Assembly: GCA_009704425.1 (NCBI GenBank)
Contig: WLEG01000055.1
Location: 1 to 9,555 of the forward strand
Direction: 5' to 3'
Length of the DNA: 9,555 nucleotides
Source: Actinomycetota bacterium
GTDB taxonomy: Bacteria > Actinomycetota > Acidimicrobiia > Acidimicrobiales > Ilumatobacteraceae
Below the pieces are notes generated by a model. That model was given only the letters and a program-made list of their open reading frames with translations, did not search any database and was not told the DNA's origin. This document shows positions 1 to 7,435 of the stretch, in pieces (the first letter of the stretch is position 1; each line of letters starts with the position of its first letter). Position numbers and translations under genes: made by a program.

Positions 1-1
1 C

Positions 2-253
2 GACGACGAGGAGTTGGGGTCGTTCGCCGGGAGCGTGGTTTTGATCGCGAATTACACCGAGGACTGCGTACGCCGCACGACACCGGACGGCGACAAACTG
101 TTCCTCGTCTATCGGCAGGTGTACGAAGCCCAACGAATCGACGTGTCTCCGAGCGAGGAAGTGACGCACATCGTCGTTCGCAGCATCATGGGAGACGGAA
201 CACCGGTCTCGTGGATCTCGACGGATGTGATCCCTCTGGGCTCAGAGGGTTGA
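2..253 (+). CDS. Unidentified protein, C-terminal fragment
   Basis: This frame is open from base 2, so the gene begins upstream of the window. Only the last 83 codons are seen, and the TGA stop is at 251-253. The fragment alternates short beta-like stretches (SVVLIANY, KLFLVYRQVYEA, EVTHIVVRSIM) with turns, and ends in TDVIPLGSEG. This suggests the end of a small mixed alpha/beta or beta-barrel domain. I do not recognise the family. A TTG at 14 could nominally start translation, but nothing supports it as a real start. The 3' end overlaps the stop of the minus-strand Rieske gene by 12 bases (242-253), tail to tail. That the frame is coding is likely, because the composition matches its neighbours and the Rieske gene ends just where this one ends. 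Function is unknown. Confidence 0.6.
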   Translation, partial: DDEELGSFAGSVVLIANYTEDCVRRTTPDGDKLFLVYRQVYEAQRIDVSPSEEVTHIVVRSIMGDGTPVSWISTDVIPLGSEG

Positions 254-1252
254 CGCAGTCTCGGCTCGGAGCCGATCCTGGAACCACGCCACGGCGATCT
301 CGTGCTTGGGGCTCAAGGGCCCGCCTCGATACGCGCCCGAGTCGATCGCCCGCTGCACCTGCTCGCACATGGCCTGATCCTCGTCGAGCACCACGTTGGA
401 CATCGTCAACATCGCCTCGATGTCCGACTCCGACGCGGACTCGGAGTAGTAGTCGTAGACCACGTGGGTTCGGTTCGGGCCGACGGGGATGATCCGCTCG
501 ACGTTCATGCCGTCGGCATAGATGTTGAGGGCGAGGTTCGGATACCTGAACAACCAGGCCCCGCCTGAAGGTGAACCCTCCGTGGTGTCGCACGTGTGGT
601 GGCAATATCCATCCTCGGGGACCGACACCCGGTAGGTGCGCATGTCGAGCGCGCGCGTGAGCGACGGATGGATCAGTTGAACGTGGTAACCCTCGAGGTA
701 GTTGTCGACGTACGTCTTCCAGTTGCACTCGAGCGTTCTGACCATGCGACGAACGAATCGGAAGCGATCGACCGGAAAGCGACCGACGACTTCAGGTAGC
801 CCACCGAGGTCGTCCAGAAGTTCGGAATCCCCGCGCCGCACACGCACGAAAACCATTCCGCACCACACGTCGACGTCGATGGTCGTGAGCGCTCGTTGTT
901 CCGGACACAGGTCGTCGGACTCACCGAAATCCCGTGCCGAGACCAGGTCGCCGTTCCAGTTGAAGGCCCATCCGTGATAGCGACACACCAGGTTCCCGGT
1001 GACACCCTGGCCCGGCCACAGGATGGGGCCCGCGCGATGCGGGCACACGTTGAGGAACCCCACCAGTTCTCCACCGGGACGACGGGCGACGACCACCGGA
1101 AAATCCGCGATCTCGGCGGCGACGTACGACCCGTCGGTGGCGATCTCGGATTCGGCGCAGAACATCAACCATTGATCGGACCAGACGGAAAAACGCTCGC
1201 GTCGATACCAATCGGGGTCCCGATACAGATGGGGATCGAGGGCGACGACCAT
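242..1252 (-). CDS. Rieske [2Fe-2S] aromatic-ring-hydroxylating oxygenase, alpha subunit
   Basis: A 336-residue oxygenase component of a Rieske non-heme iron monooxygenase or dioxygenase. The N-terminal Rieske domain (about 25-130) carries C70-P-H72 and C90-R-Y-H93, the 2Cys/2His cluster ligands. The C-terminal SRPBCC catalytic domain has D183-N-Y-L-E-G-Y-H190 followed by H195. With an Asp near 290-292 (LDEDQAMCEQVQ) these give the usual 2-His-1-carboxylate iron site. The tail motif GPLSPKHEIAVAWFQ (311-325) is typical of phenylpropionate dioxygenase-like and choline/carnitine monooxygenase-like alpha subunits. The protein is shorter than many family members (380-450 residues) but both domains look intact. 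The ATG at 1252 lies one base after the upstream acyl-CoA dehydrogenase stop (TGA-C-ATG), so translation is probably coupled; no good RBS is seen. No beta subunit, ferredoxin or reductase is in the window, so electron partners must lie elsewhere. Substrate unknown. Confidence 0.93.
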   Translation of the reverse strand: MVVALDPHLYRDPDWYRRERFSVWSDQWLMFCAESEIATDGSYVAAEIADFPVVVARRPGGELVGFLNVCPHRAGPILWPGQGVTGNLVCRYHGWAFNWNGDLVSARDFGESDDLCPEQRALTTIDVDVWCGMVFVRVRRGDSELLDDLGGLPEVVGRFPVDRFRFVRRMVRTLECNWKTYVDNYLEGYHVQLIHPSLTRALDMRTYRVSVPEDGYCHHTCDTTEGSPSGGAWLFRYPNLALNIYADGMNVERIIPVGPNRTHVVYDYYSESASESDIEAMLTMSNVVLDEDQAMCEQVQRAIDSGAYRGGPLSPKHEIAVAWFQDRLRAETASTL

Positions 1253-1253
1253 G

Positions 1254-2402
<1,149 letters not shown>

Positions 2403-2418
2403 GCTCCCTATTCTGCCC

Positions 2419-3159
2419 TCAGGCCCAGCCTCCGGCATAAGCGACGAACTGTCCGGTGGTGAAGCGGCTCGTGCCGTCGAGGAAGGCCATGCAGAACGAC
2501 GAGAATTCGTCCATCGTCCCGAGTCGTCGCATGGGAACCTGGGATTCGATCTTGGCGCGGACCTCGGGGTCGGTCGCTCCGGATGCCTTCAAGAAGGCGG
2601 GGAAGTCCATGAAGTTGGTCCCGATGGCGTTCACCTGAACCCCGGTGCGGGCGACCTCGTCGGCCACGTTCCGAACCAGCATCGTCGCCGCCGCGCGCGC
2701 GGACGAGTACAACGGTGCGCCCGGAGAGGGTCGCGCCGCGGTGGCGCTGGTGATGACGAGAACCTGACCGGATTCCTGAGCCGTCATGACGGGCACGACC
2801 GCGCGCAGGAAGTTGTACGGGGCCTCGACGCATCCGACCAGCACGTGGCGCAGTTGATCCAGTGTCGAATTGACGAATCGGCCGGTCACGATCTGTCCGG
2901 AGAACATCACGGCCGAGTCCAGTCGACCGAAGGACTCCAACGCGATTCGCACGAGGGCGTCGGCATCCTCGGGCGCGGAGAGGTTGCTGTGGCCCACGCA
3001 CGCCACCACGCGCGAGCCCATGCCCTCCAGGCGGCGGATCAGAGCCTCGTCGGGATCGCCGAGGACCAGGTCGAAGCCGCGCTCGGCGAATCTCTCGGCA
3101 AGATGGGGACCGACGTAGTAGCGAGTGTCGGAAACCAGCGCGACGGGGCGTGCGTTCAT
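2419..3159 (-). CDS. Halohydrin dehalogenase-like SDR-superfamily protein
   Basis: A 246-residue Rossmann-fold protein of the short-chain dehydrogenase superfamily with the marks of halohydrin dehalogenases (HHDH). These enzymes interconvert vicinal haloalcohols and epoxides and open epoxides with small anions, without NAD(P). The catalytic triad is S138-x12-Y151-x3-R155; ordinary SDRs have Lys in place of Arg. The glycine-rich cofactor motif is lost: the first loop reads S10-x4-Y15-x-G17, close to the HHDH pattern T-x4-F/Y-x-G, where the aromatic residue fills the nucleotide site and helps form the halide pocket. The NNAG motif is also gone (FSGQ, 86-89). The loop AIGTNF (178-183) resembles AIGPN[YF] of HheA/HheC, with Thr at the usual Pro. 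RRLGTMDEF (211-219) and TGQFVAYAGG (235-244) also align with the HheC C-terminus as I recall it. It is the first gene of the ACAD-Rieske operon and is probably translated from a leaderless mRNA. An alternative is a degenerate SDR with another role. Confidence 0.72.
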   Translation of the reverse strand: MNARPVALVSDTRYYVGPHLAERFAERGFDLVLGDPDEALIRRLEGMGSRVVACVGHSNLSAPEDADALVRIALESFGRLDSAVMFSGQIVTGRFVNSTLDQLRHVLVGCVEAPYNFLRAVVPVMTAQESGQVLVITSATAARPSPGAPLYSSARAAATMLVRNVADEVARTGVQVNAIGTNFMDFPAFLKASGATDPEVRAKIESQVPMRRLGTMDEFSSFCMAFLDGTSRFTTGQFVAYAGGWA

Positions 3160-3162
3160 GTC

Positions 3163-3191
3163 CTGACAGTATGTAGTGACACCGCTATTGT
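3163..3191 (+). promoter_or_regulatory. Probable promoter of the arylsulfatase gene
   Basis: On the + strand CTGACA (3163-3168, five of six matches to TTGACA) is followed by a 17-base spacer and TATTGT (3186-3191, a TANNNT-type -10). Transcription would start near 3198, leaving a leader of about 49 bases with an RBS before the ATG at 3247. It covers almost the same bases as the minus-strand promoter, each -35 overlapping the other's -10. The two could not both be occupied by polymerase at once. Confidence 0.45.
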
Positions 3192-3193
3192 CA
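3164..3193. repeat. Inverted repeat TGACAGTA-N14-TATTGTCA, possible operator
   Basis: TGACAGTA (3164-3171) and TATTGTCA (3186-3193) match as inverted repeats at seven of eight positions. Their starts are 22 bp apart, about two helical turns. The right arm lies within the perfect odd palindrome TATTGTCAATA (3186-3196). A further direct TGACA copy is at 3177-3181. The symmetry partly follows from the two overlapping promoters, but it would also suit a dimeric repressor controlling both transcription units. Confidence 0.4.
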
Positions 3194-3194
3194 A
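3166..3194 (-). promoter_or_regulatory. Sigma70-type promoter of the HHDH-ACAD-Rieske operon, leaderless
   Basis: On the minus strand a perfect -35 TTGACA (3194-3189) is followed by a 17-base spacer and the -10 TACTGT (3171-3166). The ATG at 3159 begins seven bases after the -10. Transcription would therefore start at or within a base or two of the ATG, giving an mRNA with no leader, which is common in actinobacteria. No RBS is present in the six bases between, which fits. This is a sequence match only, but the hexamers and spacing are close to ideal. Confidence 0.65.
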
Positions 3195-3236
3195 TACAAC
3201 GGCTGTCGTCGATTCACTGACGGCGGAATCGGCATC

Positions 3237-3243
3237 GGGGGAG
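3237..3243 (+). promoter_or_regulatory. Ribosome binding site of the arylsulfatase gene
   Basis: GGGGGAG lies three bases before the ATG at 3247. It decides the start: the reading frame is open for about 280 codons further upstream, but that stretch is antisense to the HHDH-like gene and has no family similarity. Confidence 0.6.
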
Positions 3244-3246
3244 ACC

Positions 3247-5508
3247 ATGAGCGAGAAATTCGAGGGACGTATCGGACGCACCGTCGCGGAGTCGGAGCCG
3301 TGGTGGCCCTCGCGTCCGCATCCCGGCGAAGAAGCCCCGAACGTGATCGTCATTCTCTTCGACGACATGGGATTCTCCCATCTCGGATGTTTCGGATCGA
3401 CGTTGTCGACACCCAACATCGACGCATTGGCGTCCGAGGGTCTCCGCTTCACCAACTTCCACGTGACGCCCTTGTGTTCGCCCACGCGCGCGGCGCTTCT
3501 CACGGGTCGCAATCACCATGCGGTCGGAATGCGGCACATCTCGAACTTCAACAGCGGCTTCCCGCACATGCGCGGCCACATCGCGAACGAGGCGACCACC
3601 ATCGCCGAGACCCTGCGCGAATCCGGCTACGCCACGTTCGCTCTCGGCAAGTGGCATCTGTGTCCGATGGCCGATGCGTCCGCCGCCGGACCGTTCGATC
3701 AATGGCCGCTCCAGCGCGGGTTCGACCGCTTCTACGGATTCCTCGACGGGGAGACCGACCAGTTCCATCCGGAGTTGGTGTACGACAACCACTGGATCGA
3801 CCCGCCGGCCGGTCCCGACGAGGGGTACCACCTGTCCGAGGACCTCGTGACCAAGGGGATCGAGTTCATGCACGACTCGGTGAGTCTCCGTCCGGACCGA
3901 CCGTTCTTCATGTATCTGGCGTTCGGTGCCACGCACGCCCCACATCAGGCTCCCGAAAGCTATCTGCGCAAGTATCGGGGGGCCTTCGACGAGGGTTGGG
4001 ACGTCTTCCGCGAGCGCTGGTTCGCCCGACAGAAGGAACTCGGGGTCATCCCGGCCGACACCGTTCTGGCCCCGAGGAATCCGGGTGTCGAGGCATGGGA
4101 CGACCTCTCGGAAAACCAGAAGCGCCTCGCGTGCCGACTGCAGGAGGCGTATGCGGCCTTCCTGGAGCACACGGACGATCAGATCGGTCGTCTGGTCACC
4201 GGTTTGAAGCGACTCGGCGTCGACGACAACACGGTCATCTTCCTCATGTCGGACAACGGGGCGTCGCAGGAGGGCGGACCGTTCGGAGTTCTCCACGAGA
4301 TGAAGTTCTTCAACATGATCCTGGAGACCCCCGACGAGGCGATCGCCCGGATCGACGAGATCGGCGGCCCCCACTCCCACAGCAACTATCCGTGGGGCTG
4401 GTCGCAGGCTGGCAACACGCCGTTCAAGTGGTACAAGCAGAACACCCACGAAGGCGGTATCCACGTCCCCTGCATCGTGCGTTGGCCAAACGGTGTCTCG
4501 GGTCGGGGAGAGTTGCGGGATCAGTTCCATCACGTGAACGACATCGTTCCCACCATCCTGGAGATCACCGGGGTCACGGCTTCGAACACGTATCGGGGTC
4601 TCGATGTGATGCCGATCAGTGGTACCTCCATGAGATACGCCATGGACGACGCGACGGCCGCGACGCGCAAGCGGATCCAGTACTACGAGATGGGAGGGCA
4701 CCGGGGAATCCACGTCGACGGATGGAAGGCCGTCACGCGTCACGTTCCCGGCATACCGTTCGGCGACGACGTGTGGGAGTTGTATCACGTCGACGTCGAC
4801 CGGTCGGAGACCAACGATCTCGCCCTTCAGGAGCCCGATCGTCTCCGAGAACTCATCGCATTGTGGTGGGAGGAAGCCGAGCGAGAAGGAGTGTTGCCCC
4901 TCGACGACCGGGGACTCGAACTGTTCGGGGCGAAGTTCGCCGATCGGAGCGTTCATCCGACCTCCCGTACATACGTGTATCGGCCTCCGATGGCGCCGTT
5001 GCCCGCGCAGGCGGCAGCCTCGCTGGGCGGACGCAGTTGGGACATGGACGCTCACGTCACTTTGGAGCGGGGACGTGGAGGTGTTCTCTACGCGTCGGGG
5101 ACGGAGAACTCAGGGTTCAGCTTCTACGTCGACGAGGGGCGCTTGATCTTCGACTACAACATTTTCGGAGAGCATCACGTGCTGGAATCGAACGTCGAGG
5201 TGCCCGCGGGGACATCGACCCTCTCGGTGAGGTTCCGACGCGACGGCAAACAGGGGATGGTGTCGTTGCTCATCGACGGAGTCGACGTCGGCTCGTTGGC
5301 GATCCCCTTCGTCATGCGGACGATGTCGAGCGTGGGACCGAGCGTGGCCTACGACCACGGTTCGCCCGTGGCGGCGGGATACGCCCACCGTCGCGACGGT
5401 TTCCCCTTCGAGGGTGATCTGGATCGCATCGAGATTCGACTGATCTCTCCCCGGGACCAGGGTGACGTCGCGGAAGCGGATCGGCGTCAGGCGATGGGAC
5501 GCCAGTGA
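3247..5508 (+). CDS. Formylglycine-dependent type I sulfatase (arylsulfatase), two-domain
   Basis: A 753-residue alkaline-phosphatase-fold sulfatase that hydrolyses sulfate esters. Metal ligands D39-D40 lie in LFDDMGF. C77 in C-S-P-T-R, followed by GR at 87-88, is the Cys-type signature converted to formylglycine. Further active-site residues appear as K135/H137 (GKWH), H230 (GATHAPH), D336-N337 (MSDNGAS) and K394 (TPFKWYKQNTHEGG). A C-terminal beta-rich domain (about 598-735: SFYVDEGRLIFDYN, LDRIEIRL) resembles the concanavalin/laminin-G-like tail of large actinobacterial arylsulfatases. The N-terminus is acidic and hydrophilic with no signal peptide, so the enzyme is probably cytosolic and acts on an imported substrate or an internal intermediate. 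No formylglycine-generating enzyme gene is in the window. The gene stands alone on the + strand, divergent from the HHDH-like operon, and its last 22 bases overlap the end of the cupin gene. The true substrate (aryl, steroid or alkyl sulfate) is unknown. Confidence 0.93.
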   Translation: MSEKFEGRIGRTVAESEPWWPSRPHPGEEAPNVIVILFDDMGFSHLGCFGSTLSTPNIDALASEGLRFTNFHVTPLCSPTRAALLTGRNHHAVGMRHISNFNSGFPHMRGHIANEATTIAETLRESGYATFALGKWHLCPMADASAAGPFDQWPLQRGFDRFYGFLDGETDQFHPELVYDNHWIDPPAGPDEGYHLSEDLVTKGIEFMHDSVSLRPDRPFFMYLAFGATHAPHQAPESYLRKYRGAFDEGWDVFRERWFARQKELGVIPADTVLAPRNPGVEAWDDLSENQKRLACRLQEAYAAFLEHTDDQIGRLVTGLKRLGVDDNTVIFLMSDNGASQEGGPFGVLHEMKFFNMILETPDEAIARIDEIGGPHSHSNYPWGWSQAGNTPFKWYKQNTHEGGIHVPCIVRWPNGVSGRGELRDQFHHVNDIVPTILEITGVTASNTYRGLDVMPISGTSMRYAMDDATAATRKRIQYYEMGGHRGIHVDGWKAVTRHVPGIPFGDDVWELYHVDVDRSETNDLALQEPDRLRELIALWWEEAEREGVLPLDDRGLELFGAKFADRSVHPTSRTYVYRPPMAPLPAQAAASLGGRSWDMDAHVTLERGRGGVLYASGTENSGFSFYVDEGRLIFDYNIFGEHHVLESNVEVPAGTSTLSVRFRRDGKQGMVSLLIDGVDVGSLAIPFVMRTMSSVGPSVAYDHGSPVAAGYAHRRDGFPFEGDLDRIEIRLISPRDQGDVAEADRRQAMGRQ

Positions 5509-6578
5509 TCGACACCGTGGGAGGCGTCGATCCGGACTCGCAGTAGGACGGTGTCCACCTCGGCGGTGATCCGCGCGCGTTCCTCGGAGCGCAAGCTGAG
5601 GGTGGCACCCTCGCTCAGGACGTGATCCTCCCCGAGGAGTCGAACGCTCCCGTGGCCCTCGAGCACCACGACCAATCGTGGTCGTCCGGCGGAAACGGTC
5701 GGTTCCAGTTCGAGGACGGAACCGGAACGAAGACGAAGCACATCCACATCGGCGAGACCGAGGGTCGCGTCGTACACGCCGGTGTCGGTGCGTTCGATTC
5801 CGTCGCCGATCGACGTCCACGAACGGTTGGACTCGTCGTGGCGAATGAAGGTCTGGCCGTGCCATGAACGGGCGGGTGCGCTGCCGTTGGGCAGTTTCAT
5901 CTCGTGTTCCACCAGCGTCATGTGCTCCGCCGGGTATCCGATCTCGACGACTTCCATCCCGGCGGAGTTCTCGAGCACGCGGTGTCGTATGCCGGGCGGC
6001 TGGATCACGCAGTCACCGGCCCGCAGCACGAAGGGTTCGCCCTGGTCCTCGTAGACGACCTTCACCCAGCCTCGCCGACAGAAGATCAATTGGAACAGCA
6101 CGTCGTGATGGTGCACGTAGTCCGGCACCGGTCCGGCGTCGCGAATGCGGATGTTGGAGGCGATCACCGCGCCTCCGAGCCGCGACGGCACGAGGTCGCG
6201 GTACTCCATGCCGGCGCGACCGACGTGCCACCGCCCGTCGGCATCTCCGGCCCCGACCGAATTCTCCTCGATCACCGGTGGAACCGTCAGACGTGCGGCG
6301 TCGGTGAGTCGAAGGACGATCCCGTCCGGTCCGTGAGTGTCGGTCGGCTCCGATTCGGCAGTACCGGATCGCTCGATGACGATCGTGACACCGGTGGGCG
6401 TCCCGACCCGGAGATCCAGCAGTGTTCCGTCCCTCACGAGTCGCGCCTCGCGGGGGGCGTCGGCCGGGTGGATACGCAGAAGGTCGAAGCCTCCCTCGGT
6501 CCGGAGGAACTCCACGGCGGCGGCGATCTCGGTCACCGGGACGCTCAATGACGTCGATGTCGTCTTCGCTCCGTCCAC
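5487..6578 (-). CDS. Bicupin protein with possible VOC-like N-terminus
   Basis: A 363-residue protein of unknown function. Residues 10-95 (LSVPVTEIAAAVEFL, then LVRDGTLLDLRVG) look like a truncated vicinal-oxygen-chelate/glyoxalase half-module. Residues 137-220 form a clear cupin: the first motif holds H156-H157-H158, with Q163 where the usual Glu stands and G170; the second is GDCVIQPPGIRH with H199. Residues 280-350 form a second, metal-poor cupin (VVVLEGHGSVRLL, EGATLSL). I recall actinobacterial proteins with the same order (DRLGG, VPDYVHHH, YEDQG, GDCVIQPP, YPAEH) annotated only as cupin proteins. An oxygenase, isomerase or small-molecule-binding role is possible. The start is GTG at 6578, the only sensible start in frame, seven bases after a -10 element, so probably leaderless. 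Its stop overlaps the sulfatase end by 22 bases. Confidence 0.8.
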   Translation of the reverse strand: MDGAKTTSTSLSVPVTEIAAAVEFLRTEGGFDLLRIHPADAPREARLVRDGTLLDLRVGTPTGVTIVIERSGTAESEPTDTHGPDGIVLRLTDAARLTVPPVIEENSVGAGDADGRWHVGRAGMEYRDLVPSRLGGAVIASNIRIRDAGPVPDYVHHHDVLFQLIFCRRGWVKVVYEDQGEPFVLRAGDCVIQPPGIRHRVLENSAGMEVVEIGYPAEHMTLVEHEMKLPNGSAPARSWHGQTFIRHDESNRSWTSIGDGIERTDTGVYDATLGLADVDVLRLRSGSVLELEPTVSAGRPRLVVVLEGHGSVRLLGEDHVLSEGATLSLRSEERARITAEVDTVLLRVRIDASHGVDHWRPIA

Positions 6579-6583
6579 GGTCT

Positions 6584-6589
6584 TACTGT
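6584..6589 (+). promoter_or_regulatory. Possible -10 element for the alpha/beta hydrolase operon
   Basis: TACTGT on the + strand would place the transcription start near 6596 and leave a leader of about 24-33 bases. It shares six bases with the cupin -10, because TACTGTA (6584-6590) is an odd palindrome. The region 17 bases upstream (6561-6566, CGTCTT) is a poor -35, so this is weaker than the opposing promoter. Confidence 0.3.
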
Positions 6590-6613
6590 AGTGACCGTGT
6601 CCGAGAGTGTCCT
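6585..6613 (-). promoter_or_regulatory. Probable leaderless promoter of the cupin gene
   Basis: On the minus strand AGGACA (6613-6608, four of six matches to TTGACA) is followed by a 17-base spacer and TACAGT (6590-6585). The GTG start at 6578 follows six bases later. The spacing is identical to that of the HHDH-operon promoter: 17-base spacer, then six bases to the start codon. No RBS lies before the GTG. Confidence 0.5.
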
Positions 6614-6619
6614 GTTGAG

Positions 6620-7435
6620 ATGTCGGTCATGACGACGGGCACGTTCTCGGGTCGCGGCTTCGACATCCACTACGAGGTCGTCGGCGAGGGTCCGCGTCTT
6701 CTGTTCTTCAACGGGTCCGGTTCCAGCATCTCGGTCGCGCGCCCCCTCATCGATGCGTTGGCCTCGTGCAACACCGTTCTGGTTCACGACCAACGGGGTC
6801 TCGGTCTGACGGAGGTTCCCGAGGGTCCGTACGAGATGTCCGACTACGCGAACGACGGCCGAGCGTTGTTGGATCACGTCGGCTGGGATCGCGCGGCGGT
6901 GTTCGGAATCAGCTTCGGCGGCATGGTCGCGTTGGAGTTCGCGGTGACCTACCCCGAGATGGTGGATCGTCTGTGTCTCGCCTGCACGAGTGCGGGAGGA
7001 CAGGGTGGGTCGTCGTATCCATTGCACGAACTGGCCTCCTTGGACCCGGTCGATCGTGCGCGCCTGTATCCGACCCTCGTCGACACCCGTTTCGACGAGG
7101 CCTGGCTCGCCGAGCATCCCACCGACGCCGCGTTCCTCGCGCCGCGTCCGGCTCCGACCGGACGCTCGGCCCTCGGTGCCTCGTGGCAGCTCGACGCCCG
7201 GAGTCGCCACGACGTGTGGGATCGACTCGGGTCGATCGTCGCCCCCACCTTCGTGGCCAGTGGAGAGTTCGACGGTATCGCGCCGCCCGACAACGGTCGG
7301 TCGATCGCCGCTCGTGTCAACGGAGCCGTCCACGAGGAGTACCACGGAGGTCACATGTTCCTGTTCCAGGATCGGAGAGCTCTGCGCGACGTGCGTGACT
7401 TTTTGTCGAACAACCCGGAGGAGATGCGAACATGA
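6620..7435 (+). CDS. Alpha/beta-fold hydrolase
   Basis: A 271-residue serine hydrolase of the alpha/beta fold (268 residues if started at the second ATG, 6629). The nucleophile is S98 in G-I-S98-F-G-G, the acid D218 in GEFDGIAP, and the histidine H245 in GGHMFLFQ. An NGSG stretch (31-34) stands where the oxyanion HGxG motif usually lies, and HDQRGLG (56-62) matches the conserved strand-4 region. The length and short cap (about 125-200) fit the esterase, epoxide hydrolase and C-C bond hydrolase group. The nucleophile is Ser, not the Asp of haloalkane dehalogenases or epoxide hydrolases, so ester, lactone or C-C cleavage is more likely. The RBS is weak: a GAG sits nine bases before 6629, slightly favouring that start. 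It is the first gene of an operon; its TGA overlaps the next start by four bases (ATGA). Confidence 0.88.
   Translation: MSVMTTGTFSGRGFDIHYEVVGEGPRLLFFNGSGSSISVARPLIDALASCNTVLVHDQRGLGLTEVPEGPYEMSDYANDGRALLDHVGWDRAAVFGISFGGMVALEFAVTYPEMVDRLCLACTSAGGQGGSSYPLHELASLDPVDRARLYPTLVDTRFDEAWLAEHPTDAAFLAPRPAPTGRSALGASWQLDARSRHDVWDRLGSIVAPTFVASGEFDGIAPPDNGRSIAARVNGAVHEEYHGGHMFLFQDRRALRDVRDFLSNNPEEMRT
7417..7423 (+). promoter_or_regulatory. Ribosome binding site of the MFE-2-like SDR gene
   Basis: GGAGGAG lies eight bases before the ATG at 7432 and 14 before the ATG at 7438. It favours the first start, despite its overlap with the hydrolase stop. Confidence 0.7.

Noticed and set aside
2403..2438. Longer acyl-CoA dehydrogenase start at the ATG at 2438
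   Set aside because: It would add 12 residues with no family match and overlap the end of the upstream gene. The ATG at 2402 fits the usual N-terminus.
3214..5055. A 613-codon open frame on the minus strand opposite the sulfatase
   Set aside because: It is a shadow of GC-rich codon use: the sequence has no recognisable motif, is rich in Arg/Val/Gly repeats, and the opposite strand has every sulfatase active-site motif in order.
3300..5417. A 705-codon open frame on the + strand in another frame of the sulfatase gene
   Set aside because: Its translation is Arg-rich with no domain signature, while the sulfatase frame is intact throughout.
7400..7405. T-run as part of a terminator
   Set aside because: It lies within the hydrolase coding region, has no GC-rich stem before it, and the operon continues directly afterwards.
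6620..7435. Haloalkane dehalogenase or epoxide hydrolase identity for the alpha/beta hydrolase
   Set aside because: Attractive next to an HHDH-like gene, but the nucleophile is Ser98 in GISFGG, whereas those enzymes use Asp.
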